From JAWWBL01 sp033720975 (lineage in GTDB: Bacteria > Actinomycetota > Acidimicrobiia > Spongiisociales > ZC4RG35), in the NCBI GenBank assembly GCA_033720975.1, contig JAWWBL010000038.1, positions 1 through 14,998 on the forward strand: DNA of 14,998 bases. The letters are read 5' to 3'. Under the pieces are notes generated by a model. It was not told the origin of the DNA. It saw only the letters and a list, made by a program, of their open reading frames with translations, and made no database searches. This document shows positions 1 through 6,817 of the stretch, piece by piece. The position numbers were made by a program, and so were the translations under genes. Position 1 is the stretch's first letter; each line of letters starts with the position of its first letter.

Positions 1-376
<376 letters not shown>

Positions 377-386
377 ACATTCATCA

Positions 387-407
387 CGATCGCCCGAGGG
401 CGGATCG
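387..407 (-). promoter_or_regulatory. Bulged hairpin next to the 16S 5' end
   Basis: A nine-pair stem with one bulged C and a 4-nt loop ends about 11 nt before the inferred mature 16S 5' end. Its outer arms are CGATC and GATCG. It may be part of the RNase processing structure of the precursor. This is inferred from pairing alone. Confidence 0.4.
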
Positions 408-443
408 AAAATCCTGTCAATGAAGTGTTTGCAAATTGGGTCC

Positions 444-462
444 CGGGGTCGTGAGGACCCCG
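444..462 (-). promoter_or_regulatory. Leader hairpin upstream of 16S
   Basis: CGGGGTC (444-450), a 5-nt spacer and GACCCCG (456-462) form a perfect 7-bp stem in the pre-16S leader. No T-run follows, so it is not an intrinsic terminator. It is probably part of pre-rRNA folding or processing; the partner sequence downstream of 16S lies outside the window. Confidence 0.5.
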
Positions 463-588
463 AGCTTTGATTGCACACGTGGCCACGTTCTGGCACCTCT
501 CGGCGCAAGCTCGAGACCACATTCGAATGCTCCACATCCCCCACTTCGAGGGGACGCGTGCACTGCTGGCTTTTGGCACATTGTTCAG

Positions 589-610
589 TTGTCAAGGAGC
601 CCACAGCTCC
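589..610 (-). promoter_or_regulatory. boxB-like hairpin and boxA antitermination site
   Basis: On the minus strand GGAGC (610-606), a TGTGG loop and GCTCC (600-596) form a 5-bp stem. Its 3' arm runs into GCTCCTTGACAA (600-589), which agrees with E. coli rRNA boxA (TGCTCTTTAACAA) at most positions. The following ACTGAACAATGTGCCAAAA resembles the leaders of actinomycete rRNA operons. BoxA recruits NusB/S10 to make rRNA transcription resistant to Rho. TTGACA inside it is not a -35 box. Confidence 0.7.
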
Positions 611-642
611 GCCGACTTCGATTGTCGTCAGACGGGCCGGCG

Positions 643-672
643 ATAGTACCGCAGGCCCGTAGCATTGAACAA
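643..672 (-). promoter_or_regulatory. Candidate rRNA promoter, proximal
   Basis: On the minus strand a -35-like TTGTTC at 672-667 is followed after 18 bases by a -10-like TACTAT at 648-643, about 50 nt before boxA. The same TACTAT hexamer occurs in the distal candidate at 753-748. A 7-bp inverted repeat (ACGGGCC at 660-654, GGCCCGT at 638-632) encloses this -10 box. The assignment rests on consensus matching only. Confidence 0.5.
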
Positions 673-688
673 TCCGGTGCAGCGCGCC

Positions 689-718
689 ATTAGCGCCGCT
701 CCACCGGTAGCGGATCAA
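689..718 (-). promoter_or_regulatory. Candidate rRNA promoter, middle (weak)
   Basis: TTGATC at 718-713 and GCTAAT at 694-689 are separated by 18 bases on the minus strand. Each hexamer matches the sigma-70-type consensus at four positions. It lies just after the GC-rich inverted repeat at 722-740. Multiple tandem promoters are common before rRNA operons, but this one is the least convincing of the three. Confidence 0.3.
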
Positions 719-721
719 AGT

Positions 722-740
722 GTCGGGCGCCCTGCCCGAC
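722..740 (-). terminator. GC-rich hairpin after tyrS (possible weak terminator)
   Basis: A perfect 7-bp inverted repeat (GTCGGGC at 722-728, GCCCGAC at 734-740) with a 5-nt loop lies 37 nt past the tyrS stop. On the minus strand it is followed only by ACTTTGAT and not by a true T-run, so efficient termination is doubtful. tyrS transcripts could continue into the rRNA operon. Confidence 0.4.
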
Positions 741-747
741 GGCTTGA

Positions 748-775
748 ATAGTAACGGAACCGCCCGGCAAGGCAA
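748..775 (-). promoter_or_regulatory. Candidate rRNA promoter, distal, at the end of tyrS
   Basis: TTGCCT at 775-770 and TACTAT at 753-748 are spaced by 16 bases on the minus strand. The -35 element begins two bases after the tyrS stop codon. It shares its -10 hexamer with the proximal candidate at 643-648. Confidence 0.4.
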
Positions 776-776
776 G

Positions 777-1967
777 TCATTCGACCAGCCGCGCGAACCT
801 TCGCTTCCCAACCCTGATCACCTTGCCTGCCGCGGCTTCTCTGGGGACCTCGGTTGCGGTTACCGCATCGCCGTCGAGTTTGACGGCACCTTGGGACAAC
901 AGTCGCTTGGCCTCGGAACCCGAGAGCCCGAATATCTCACGGATCAACGCGGACAGAACGACGGGATCGCCATCGGGAATGACGTATTCCTCGATGTCGG
1001 CAGGCACACCACCCTCCTTGAACACGCGATCGAATGCTTCTTCTGCGTCTTTGGCGGGACCCTCCCCCCAGTAGAGAGCGACGACGGCCCGCGCCAGGCG
1101 GCGCTTGGCATCGTTGGGGTGAAGTTCGCCCGAAGCCAGGGCTTCTTCCACGTCGGCAGCCTGCTCCGGGCTCAGATCGGCAGCCAATCGGAACCACATC
1201 GGCATCGCCTCGTCCGGGAGGCTCATCGTCTTGCCGAACATCTCGGATGGTTCGTCCTCGATCCCGATGTAATTGCCGAGAGACTGGGACATCTTCTTCG
1301 AGCCGTCGGTCCCCACCAGGAGCGGAACGGTGAGGGCGACCTGAGGCTCCTGCCCGAAACGTTCTTGCACTGCCCGCCCCATCATCAAGTTCCAAAGTTG
1401 GTCGCTCCCACCAAGCTCGACGTCCGCTTCGACGGCTACCGAGTCGTAACCCTGGAGAAGCGGGTAGAGAAATTCCATGACTGATATGGGTGTCCCCTCC
1501 CGGTACCTGTTCGCAAAATCCCCGCGCTCCAGCATCTGCGCGACCGTTGCCGAGCTGGTCAATTCGAGCAGCGAACGCATATCCAACGACTCGAGCCACT
1601 CGGAGTTGTGTCGAATCTCCAAGTTCTCCTCACTGAGAATCTTCCTGAACTGGCCAAGCACGGACGACGCGTAGGCGTTGACCTCATCGGGTGTGAGCCG
1701 CTTTCGCTGTGAGGACCGGTCGGAGGGATCTCCAACCTGGGCGGTGAAGTCGCCAACTATCAACACGGCCGTGTGACCGAGTTCCTGGAATTGCCTCAGC
1801 TTCCGGAGCACGACAGCCCACCCCAGTGTCACCGCGGGAGCAGTGGGGTCCATGCCCAGCTTGACCCGAAGCGGCCTCCCTTGGCCGAGCTTTGCCTTCA
1901 GGTCGTCTTCAGGCACGACCGCGTCGACGTAGCGGAGGAGAAGGTCGAGCGCGGTAGATGAAGTCAT
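777..1967 (-). CDS. tyrS: Tyrosine-tRNA ligase (TyrZ-like) with altered HIGH motif
   Basis: Charges tRNA-Tyr with tyrosine via tyrosyl-adenylate in the cytoplasm. The 396 residues are a normal length. The class I catalytic domain spans about residues 30-235, and an S4 RNA-binding domain ends the protein (about 335-396). Tyrosine-pocket residues are in place in YPLLQGYDS (Y168, Q172, D175) and GGSDQLWN (D189, Q190). The KMSKS loop reads KMSQS (225-229), a known variant. KLGMDPTAP (36-44) places it in the TyrZ-like branch. Odd: the HIGH tetrapeptide is TLGW (47-50), and GDPSG is GDPSD (79-83), in an otherwise intact frame. The ATG start lies 25 nt after the amn stop, with a weak SD. It is the last protein gene before the rRNA operon. 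Family assignment is firm; full catalytic competence is less certain. Confidence 0.95.
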   Translation of the reverse strand: MTSSTALDLLLRYVDAVVPEDDLKAKLGQGRPLRVKLGMDPTAPAVTLGWAVVLRKLRQFQELGHTAVLIVGDFTAQVGDPSDRSSQRKRLTPDEVNAYASSVLGQFRKILSEENLEIRHNSEWLESLDMRSLLELTSSATVAQMLERGDFANRYREGTPISVMEFLYPLLQGYDSVAVEADVELGGSDQLWNLMMGRAVQERFGQEPQVALTVPLLVGTDGSKKMSQSLGNYIGIEDEPSEMFGKTMSLPDEAMPMWFRLAADLSPEQAADVEEALASGELHPNDAKRRLARAVVALYWGEGPAKDAEEAFDRVFKEGGVPADIEEYVIPDGDPVVLSALIREIFGLSGSEAKRLLSQGAVKLDGDAVTATEVPREAAAGKVIRVGKRRFARLVE

Positions 1968-1992
1968 CAGACGAGCAGGGTAAACCGACGCC

Positions 1993-2778
1993 TCAGAACG
2001 AGAAGTGCTTGATGGATTCGCCCTCCTCGGCGATCCCGGTCATCGCCTCTATTCCGATGTCGAGGTGGTGGTGAGCCCACTCGGCCGTGACTCGCTCGTC
2101 GCTCTCCTCGGTCTTGATCCCGTCAGGCGTCGTCGGCACGTCAGACACGAGGAGCAGCGCTCCCCTGGAGATGCCGTTGTGATGTCCTACTACGAAGATC
2201 GTCGCCGTCTCCATGTCGATGGCGAGAGCGGTGAGATGTCTGAGCCGTTGCAGGAACTCGTGGTCGTGTTCCCACAGGCGCCGGTTGGTCGTGTACACCA
2301 CGCCGGTCCGGTACTCGAAGCCTCTCTCGACGATCTTCTCGGACACGAACTTGTGCAGCTTGAAAGAGGGGAGAGCCGGGACCTCGGGAGGGAAGTAGTC
2401 GTCGGAGGTGCCTTCTCCCCTGATCGCCGCAATCGGCAGGATGAAGTGACCTATCTCGGTCGAAGTCTTAAGGCCTCCGCACTTACCCAGGAACAGGACC
2501 CCGGTTGGCATACGGGCCGTGAGCAGATCCATGATCGTCGCGGCGTTCGAGGTTCCGATGCCGAAATTGACTATCGAGAGCCCGGCCCCGTTGCTGGCGG
2601 CCTGCATGGGGCGATCGTTCCCCACCACCTCACACTCGAATCGCTCGGCGAACGCGTCGACATAGTTACGGAAATTGGTCAACAGGATGTAGTCAGCGAA
2701 GGCGTCGACCGCCATCCCCGTGTACCTGGGCAGCCAGTCCGCTGCTATGTCCTGCTTGGAGACGGGTGAGTCACGCAT
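1993..2778 (-). CDS. amn: AMP nucleosidase
   Basis: Hydrolyses AMP to adenine and ribose 5-phosphate, a purine salvage and energy-balance reaction in the cytoplasm. The 261 residues match the short form of AMP nucleosidase known mainly from Bacteroidetes, which lacks the regulatory N-terminal domain of the E. coli enzyme. Seen: QDIAADWLPRYTG near the N terminus, VNFGIGTSNAATIMDLL, FLGKCGGLK, AIRGEGTSDDYFPPEVPALP, the nucleoside-binding IDMETATIF and LLVSDVPTTPDG with the presumed catalytic Asp. I chose the ATG at 2778, four bases after the stop of the upstream cyclase gene, because similarity begins just after it. A GTG at 2805, overlapping that gene by 23 nt, is the alternative. It is probably translationally coupled to the cyclase/ATPase gene. 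A related purine phosphorylase-fold hydrolase is possible but less likely. Confidence 0.88.
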   Translation of the reverse strand: MRDSPVSKQDIAADWLPRYTGMAVDAFADYILLTNFRNYVDAFAERFECEVVGNDRPMQAASNGAGLSIVNFGIGTSNAATIMDLLTARMPTGVLFLGKCGGLKTSTEIGHFILPIAAIRGEGTSDDYFPPEVPALPSFKLHKFVSEKIVERGFEYRTGVVYTTNRRLWEHDHEFLQRLRHLTALAIDMETATIFVVGHHNGISRGALLLVSDVPTTPDGIKTEESDERVTAEWAHHHLDIGIEAMTGIAEEGESIKHFSF

Positions 2779-2782
2779 TTGG

Positions 2783-5700
2783 CTAGAGACTGGCAGCTCG
2801 ATCACTCAGACCGTCTATCTCGGCGACAGTCGGTTCCGCTCCGAGGTCATCGAATATCGCTCTCGCTTTTGCCCACGCCTCGGTGGCATCGAGCCCAAGT
2901 TCAACACTGCATCGTCCAGCACCGTATGAGGCCAAAGCCGTCTCGGGGACGTCCCCGAAATTCTCCCATTCGCTTGCGAGCGATCGGTATCCGGAGAGCG
3001 CGGACTCGAAATCACCCTCCGCTTCCATCAGCGCGGTCTCAGCTGTTCGCATTGCAAGGAACGACAACCCGCCCGGTGCAGGCGGGCTGGAGAGCCATTT
3101 GCGGACTCGCTCCAGATCACCGACCTCTATCAGCAGTCGGACCACTTCGTTGATCTCCCAGGTTCGGTAGAGCGGTGACTTGTCGCGTGTGATCTCGTAG
3201 AACTCATCAAGCAGCGCAACCACGGCCTCTCCATCTCCTCGCTGTAGCCGTACGCGTGCCCCGATCACGAGAGCTGGGGTCAAGAGTTGAAGGTCCTCGA
3301 TTTCACGAAGTCGGGGCAACGCAGCCTCGATGAGAGACGACGCTTGCCCGACATCACCACGCCACGAGAGAACTCTTGCTTTCTGGCTTTGTGCCCAAGG
3401 AATGAATTGAACTTCCTGGGCGTCCCACCGTTCGAGAAGCGAGTCTGCCTCTCCAATGAGCTCGTCCCATTCGCCCAGGTCGAAATAGGCCCACATCAGC
3501 TCGGCATGGGACCAGGACATGTCGGCGCCTCTTGCTTCTAGCAAGTCGATGCCCGTTCGGTAGATGTCCACCGCCGGCCGCGGCCCATCCTGGAGCCATG
3601 TGTGATCAGCCAAGTTCACATATGCGGTCGCGGTGTGGATGTTGGGTAACTGTGTTCTCTTAGAGATCTCCACGGCCAAGCGAAGATCTTCCATCCCTGC
3701 CTCGATGTCCCCACCGTGGAATCGCGCGATGCCCCTTATGGAATGGCCGCGGGAAGACGGGTTCTCGAGCTGCTGGTCGATCTCGATCGCCTTCTCCGCC
3801 CAGAGAAGCTGATTCTCCAGATCGCCTTGCATCATGTAATGGCCTGCCCGGGTCGTGTACGAGTCCGACAACTCCTGCGACGGTGGCAAGGCCTCCAGAA
3901 GCGCAATCCCCCTGTCGAGCTCTTCGGTCCCCGCCCCCGTCCCCTGTGCGAACCAGTGCGCCAGGTGGAGCCGCCGCCATGCCCGCCCGGCAATCAGGTT
4001 GTTGCCTTGCTTCTCAGCAAGGCCTGCAGCGGTTGAGAACAGCTCGTCGACGCGGGTGTTCGACCTTCCCAGATCGAAATGCACCTCACCCGCTTTGACC
4101 AGGGTCTCGGCGCGACGGCTGTCATCTGGGGTCATCAGCTCCAACGCCTTGTCGTAGAAGGCCGCCGCCCGGGCCGGGTCGAGGTGGCGTGCCCGGTCTC
4201 CGGCCATGGCGAAGGCCCGAAGCGCCGACTCGCGGAGTGTCTCCAGGTCACTACCCCCCACCGCCTCCGCGATCTCTAGAGCGCTCTGGTAGTGGTGGGC
4301 GAGAAGCTCGGCGTGGTCCTCGGCACGCTCCCCTGCCGCTTGCTCGATCCAGTCAGCCATCAAACGATGCTTCTCGGCGCGAGCCCTGCGGGGAATTCGC
4401 CCATAGGCTACATCTCGGGTGAGGGCGTGCCAGAAGGCGTACTCCGCTTCTCCCTCCATCGCAGAGTTCCGCACAGGCCTTATCCAGTCGCGTGCCACCA
4501 AGCCTCGGAGTGAGGTGCGAAGACCTTCATGATCACCAAGTGCCGAGATCGACCCCTCCCAGAAGACCTTTCCCACGACGGCGGCATCCTCGATTGCTCT
4601 CGCTTCGGCCTCGGAGAGCACATCGAGCCGGGACCCGATCAAGCCCTGTACGGTCTCGGGAACGGGAATCGACTCCGATGCCTGGAGTTCACCCTGCGCG
4701 GTGAGCATCCCTCGGTCCGTGAGCATCCGGATGAACTCCTCGGCGTAGAGAGGGTTGCCCTCGGCCCTCTCGAGTAACGCCCTCTGGGTCTCGGCAGGCA
4801 AGACGGCCTTGTTCAGATGGGATGCGATCAGCCTGGAAATGTTCTCGTCGTTGAGGGGAGCCAGCGTGATCGTAGAAGAGTTCCGATGGCCCCCACCCCA
4901 CGACGGGTGCTTCTCGTACAGCTCCGGGCGGGCCGTGCAGATCACCATGATCGGCACGTCCGTTGACCACACGAGAAGGTCCTCCAGAAACTCCATGAAC
5001 GCATCATCGACCCAGTGGAGGTCCTCGATCACCATGACCAGGGGCTGTAGAGAGGAAAGGTCTTCGAGGAACCGACGCCACGCCGCGAAGGCCTCACTCC
5101 GGTCGCCACCTTCGCTCTCGGAGCCTATGCCTACCAATGGGCTCAGTTGAGTCTTGAGCCACTCTCTGGTCGAGAGATCGTCACAGATCGCCTCCAGGGC
5201 GATCGCCAACTTCTCACTTGCCGTCTCCGTGTCATCGGTTTCCCGAATCCCGGCCTGGCCTTTCACGATCTCGCCCAGTGCCCAGAACGTGATCCCCTCC
5301 CCATAGGGCAGGCAACGACCCTGACGCCACCAGACGATTTCCGGCTGGTCATCGGCCCACTGCCAGAACTCGTTGACCAACCTGGACTTCCCTACTCCAG
5401 GGGGAGCCGCCACAGTGACGAGCTGGAGAGTCCTGTCGTCGAGAACACGCCTGAAGGTCTCCTGGAGAAGTCCCATCTCGGAGTCTCTGCCGAGGAAGGG
5501 GGTGTCGCTCTTGAAGGCGGCGTCTATGCCATATCTGCCCCGCGGTTCGATTGCCCGCCAGATCTGAAGCGGCTTGGCCTTTCCCTTCACCTCGACGGGG
5601 TCCATGTCCTCGTATTCGATGAAAAGCTGCGTCGCCCGGTGTGTTGCCTCGCCGACGACGACCCCACCGGGAGGGGCTATCGACTCAAGACGTGACGCCG

Positions 5701-6244
5701 TGTTGACGACGTCACCAACAATGCGCTCGCCGCCACCGCCAGTGGTGACCATCGCCTCGCCTGTGTTGATGCCAATGCGGACCTGGAACGTCAAGTCGGT
5801 GCGCTCCTCGTTGAGCTCTTCGACGCCGTTTTGGATGCGTAGCGCAGCACGCACCGCTCGTTCTGGGTCGTCTTCGTGGGCGGTTGGAGCACCGAACACT
5901 GCCATGACACCGTCACCTATCAGCTTTTCGACAGTTCCCCCGTAGCTCTCAATCTCATGTCGCACCCGGTCGTGATAGGGAACGAGGCGGGCATGCACGT
6001 CCTCGGGATCGGCCTCATCGGACTCGGCCGTGAATCCGACCAGATCAACGAAGAGCACCGTGATGAAGCGCCGTTCTTGGGTTGGTGAGTCCTGAAGATT
6101 GGTGCCACACGAGGGACAGAAGGCGACCTCACCGGGAAGGGCTGAACCGCAGGCTGGGCAATGATCGCCCAATCCGGTCCCGCAGTGCGCACAGAACCGG
6201 GCACCCTCGACATTCGTCTCCCCGCACGACGGGCATTGGATCAC
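2783..6244 (-). CDS. Zinc-ribbon / class III cyclase / AAA ATPase / TPR signalling protein
   Basis: A 1153-residue cytoplasmic multidomain protein. Two CxxC zinc ribbons open it (C4, C7, C18, C21, then C29, C32, C43, C46). A class III nucleotidyl cyclase domain follows at about 58-235, with metal-binding D67 and D111, substrate lysine K107 and transition-state N181 and R185. An ATPase domain at about 248-520 has the P-loop APPGVGKS (280-287) and Walker B VMVIEDLHWVDD (403-414). About 640-1130 is helical and TPR-like. The P-loop's first glycine is alanine. By my alignment the position that usually selects adenine is R174, so the nucleotide product is uncertain. There is no DNA-binding domain. 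The architecture is widespread in actinobacteria and usually annotated adenylate cyclase, with unknown physiological input. It starts with GTG nine bases after mpg and is followed at once by amn. Confidence 0.9.
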   Translation of the reverse strand: MIQCPSCGETNVEGARFCAHCGTGLGDHCPACGSALPGEVAFCPSCGTNLQDSPTQERRFITVLFVDLVGFTAESDEADPEDVHARLVPYHDRVRHEIESYGGTVEKLIGDGVMAVFGAPTAHEDDPERAVRAALRIQNGVEELNEERTDLTFQVRIGINTGEAMVTTGGGGERIVGDVVNTASRLESIAPPGGVVVGEATHRATQLFIEYEDMDPVEVKGKAKPLQIWRAIEPRGRYGIDAAFKSDTPFLGRDSEMGLLQETFRRVLDDRTLQLVTVAAPPGVGKSRLVNEFWQWADDQPEIVWWRQGRCLPYGEGITFWALGEIVKGQAGIRETDDTETASEKLAIALEAICDDLSTREWLKTQLSPLVGIGSESEGGDRSEAFAAWRRFLEDLSSLQPLVMVIEDLHWVDDAFMEFLEDLLVWSTDVPIMVICTARPELYEKHPSWGGGHRNSSTITLAPLNDENISRLIASHLNKAVLPAETQRALLERAEGNPLYAEEFIRMLTDRGMLTAQGELQASESIPVPETVQGLIGSRLDVLSEAEARAIEDAAVVGKVFWEGSISALGDHEGLRTSLRGLVARDWIRPVRNSAMEGEAEYAFWHALTRDVAYGRIPRRARAEKHRLMADWIEQAAGERAEDHAELLAHHYQSALEIAEAVGGSDLETLRESALRAFAMAGDRARHLDPARAAAFYDKALELMTPDDSRRAETLVKAGEVHFDLGRSNTRVDELFSTAAGLAEKQGNNLIAGRAWRRLHLAHWFAQGTGAGTEELDRGIALLEALPPSQELSDSYTTRAGHYMMQGDLENQLLWAEKAIEIDQQLENPSSRGHSIRGIARFHGGDIEAGMEDLRLAVEISKRTQLPNIHTATAYVNLADHTWLQDGPRPAVDIYRTGIDLLEARGADMSWSHAELMWAYFDLGEWDELIGEADSLLERWDAQEVQFIPWAQSQKARVLSWRGDVGQASSLIEAALPRLREIEDLQLLTPALVIGARVRLQRGDGEAVVALLDEFYEITRDKSPLYRTWEINEVVRLLIEVGDLERVRKWLSSPPAPGGLSFLAMRTAETALMEAEGDFESALSGYRSLASEWENFGDVPETALASYGAGRCSVELGLDATEAWAKARAIFDDLGAEPTVAEIDGLSDRAASL

Positions 6245-6253
6245 GGGACGACT

Positions 6254-6817
6254 CTACGACACGGTCGCCACGTCGGCTGCGACAAAGCGCCAGTGGCGGT
6301 CCCGAGCTTTGGAGATGCCAACTCGCGGCGTGGCAATCACCACTCCGGGAGATTCGCCCGCCTCCAGGCGCACCACTGACGTCGGGCTGAGAAGGTCGAG
6401 CCCGTTGTGATCCAAGCGAATTCCCAAGGCCTGAGTGAGTTTCCCCGGACCGTCGGCGATCTGATCCTCTCTCCCCCTGCGCCTGACCGCCGTCGCCCGG
6501 CCGTCCACGACTTCGCCGCCTCGAATCAGGATCCCCCACCCGACGCCTTCCGGCCCCGCAGCGGTGTTCGCCGCCGTATGTACGCCGTAGGAGAGGTAGG
6601 TGTACAGGGTCCCCGGTGTCCCAAACATCGATCCGTTGCGTTTGGTTCTCCCCCGATAGGCATGAGATGCGGGGTCGTCCCTCCCCTTGTATGCCTCGAC
6701 CTCGCCTATTCGGAGGCGAACTAACTCGTCTCCAACCTCAGACACGAGGTGACATCCGAGCAGCCTTGGCGCAGCCTCCTCGGGTGGATCACTCAGGATC
6801 TCGCGAAGGTTGGTCAT
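6254..6817 (-). CDS. mpg: 3-methyladenine DNA glycosylase (Mpg/AAG family)
   Basis: Excises alkylated purines such as 3-methyladenine from DNA to start base-excision repair. The 187 residues are typical of bacterial Mpg. Seen: LLGCHLVSE, the catalytic segment RIGEVEAYKGRDDPASHAYRG, RNGSMFGTPGTLYTYLSYG, and GPGKLTQALGI near the C terminus. The frame is open further upstream to 6970, but those 51 extra residues are low in family resemblance and would lie inside the membrane-protein gene. The ATG at 6817 forms an ATGA overlap with that gene's stop, so I take it as the start; no clear SD is visible, as expected for coupled translation. Mpg next to tyrS is a known actinobacterial neighbourhood; here two genes separate them. 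Confidence 0.92.
   Translation of the reverse strand: MTNLREILSDPPEEAAPRLLGCHLVSEVGDELVRLRIGEVEAYKGRDDPASHAYRGRTKRNGSMFGTPGTLYTYLSYGVHTAANTAAGPEGVGWGILIRGGEVVDGRATAVRRRGREDQIADGPGKLTQALGIRLDHNGLDLLSPTSVVRLEAGESPGVVIATPRVGISKARDRHWRFVAADVATVS

Larger units (their letters stand above)
377..600 (-). promoter_or_regulatory. 16S rRNA leader (pre-rRNA 5' flank)
   Basis: This non-coding stretch between the candidate rRNA promoters and the mature 16S 5' end holds the usual leader elements. Going downstream there is a boxA at about 589-600, a TGTGCCAAAA element at about 571-580, a 7-bp hairpin at 444-462 and a bulged hairpin at 387-407 just before the mature end. The boxA plus GTGCCAAAA arrangement is typical of actinobacterial rRNA leaders. 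The short open frames that cross this stretch have no protein-like composition and I regard them as chance. Confidence 0.8.

Noticed and set aside
590..595. A perfect -35 hexamer TTGACA on the minus strand
   Set aside because: It is part of boxA (GCTCCTTGACAA), and no -10 hexamer follows at 16-18 bases.
377..776. Possible tRNA gene between tyrS and 16S
   Set aside because: I looked for a cloverleaf and a TTCGA-type T-loop with matching arms and found none; the stretch is explained by promoters and leader hairpins.
377..811. Open frames of 60-160 codons on both strands across the rRNA leader and the end of tyrS
   Set aside because: They overlap rRNA control elements or the tyrS 3' end, have no credible SD, and their translations look random.
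720..1484. A 254-codon open frame on the plus strand opposite tyrS
   Set aside because: It mirrors the tyrS codons and shows no motif. It would also cover the rRNA promoter region.
2005..2769. A 254-codon open frame on the plus strand opposite amn
   Set aside because: It is contained in amn and is antisense to it, with no domain-like composition; amn itself is clearly recognisable.
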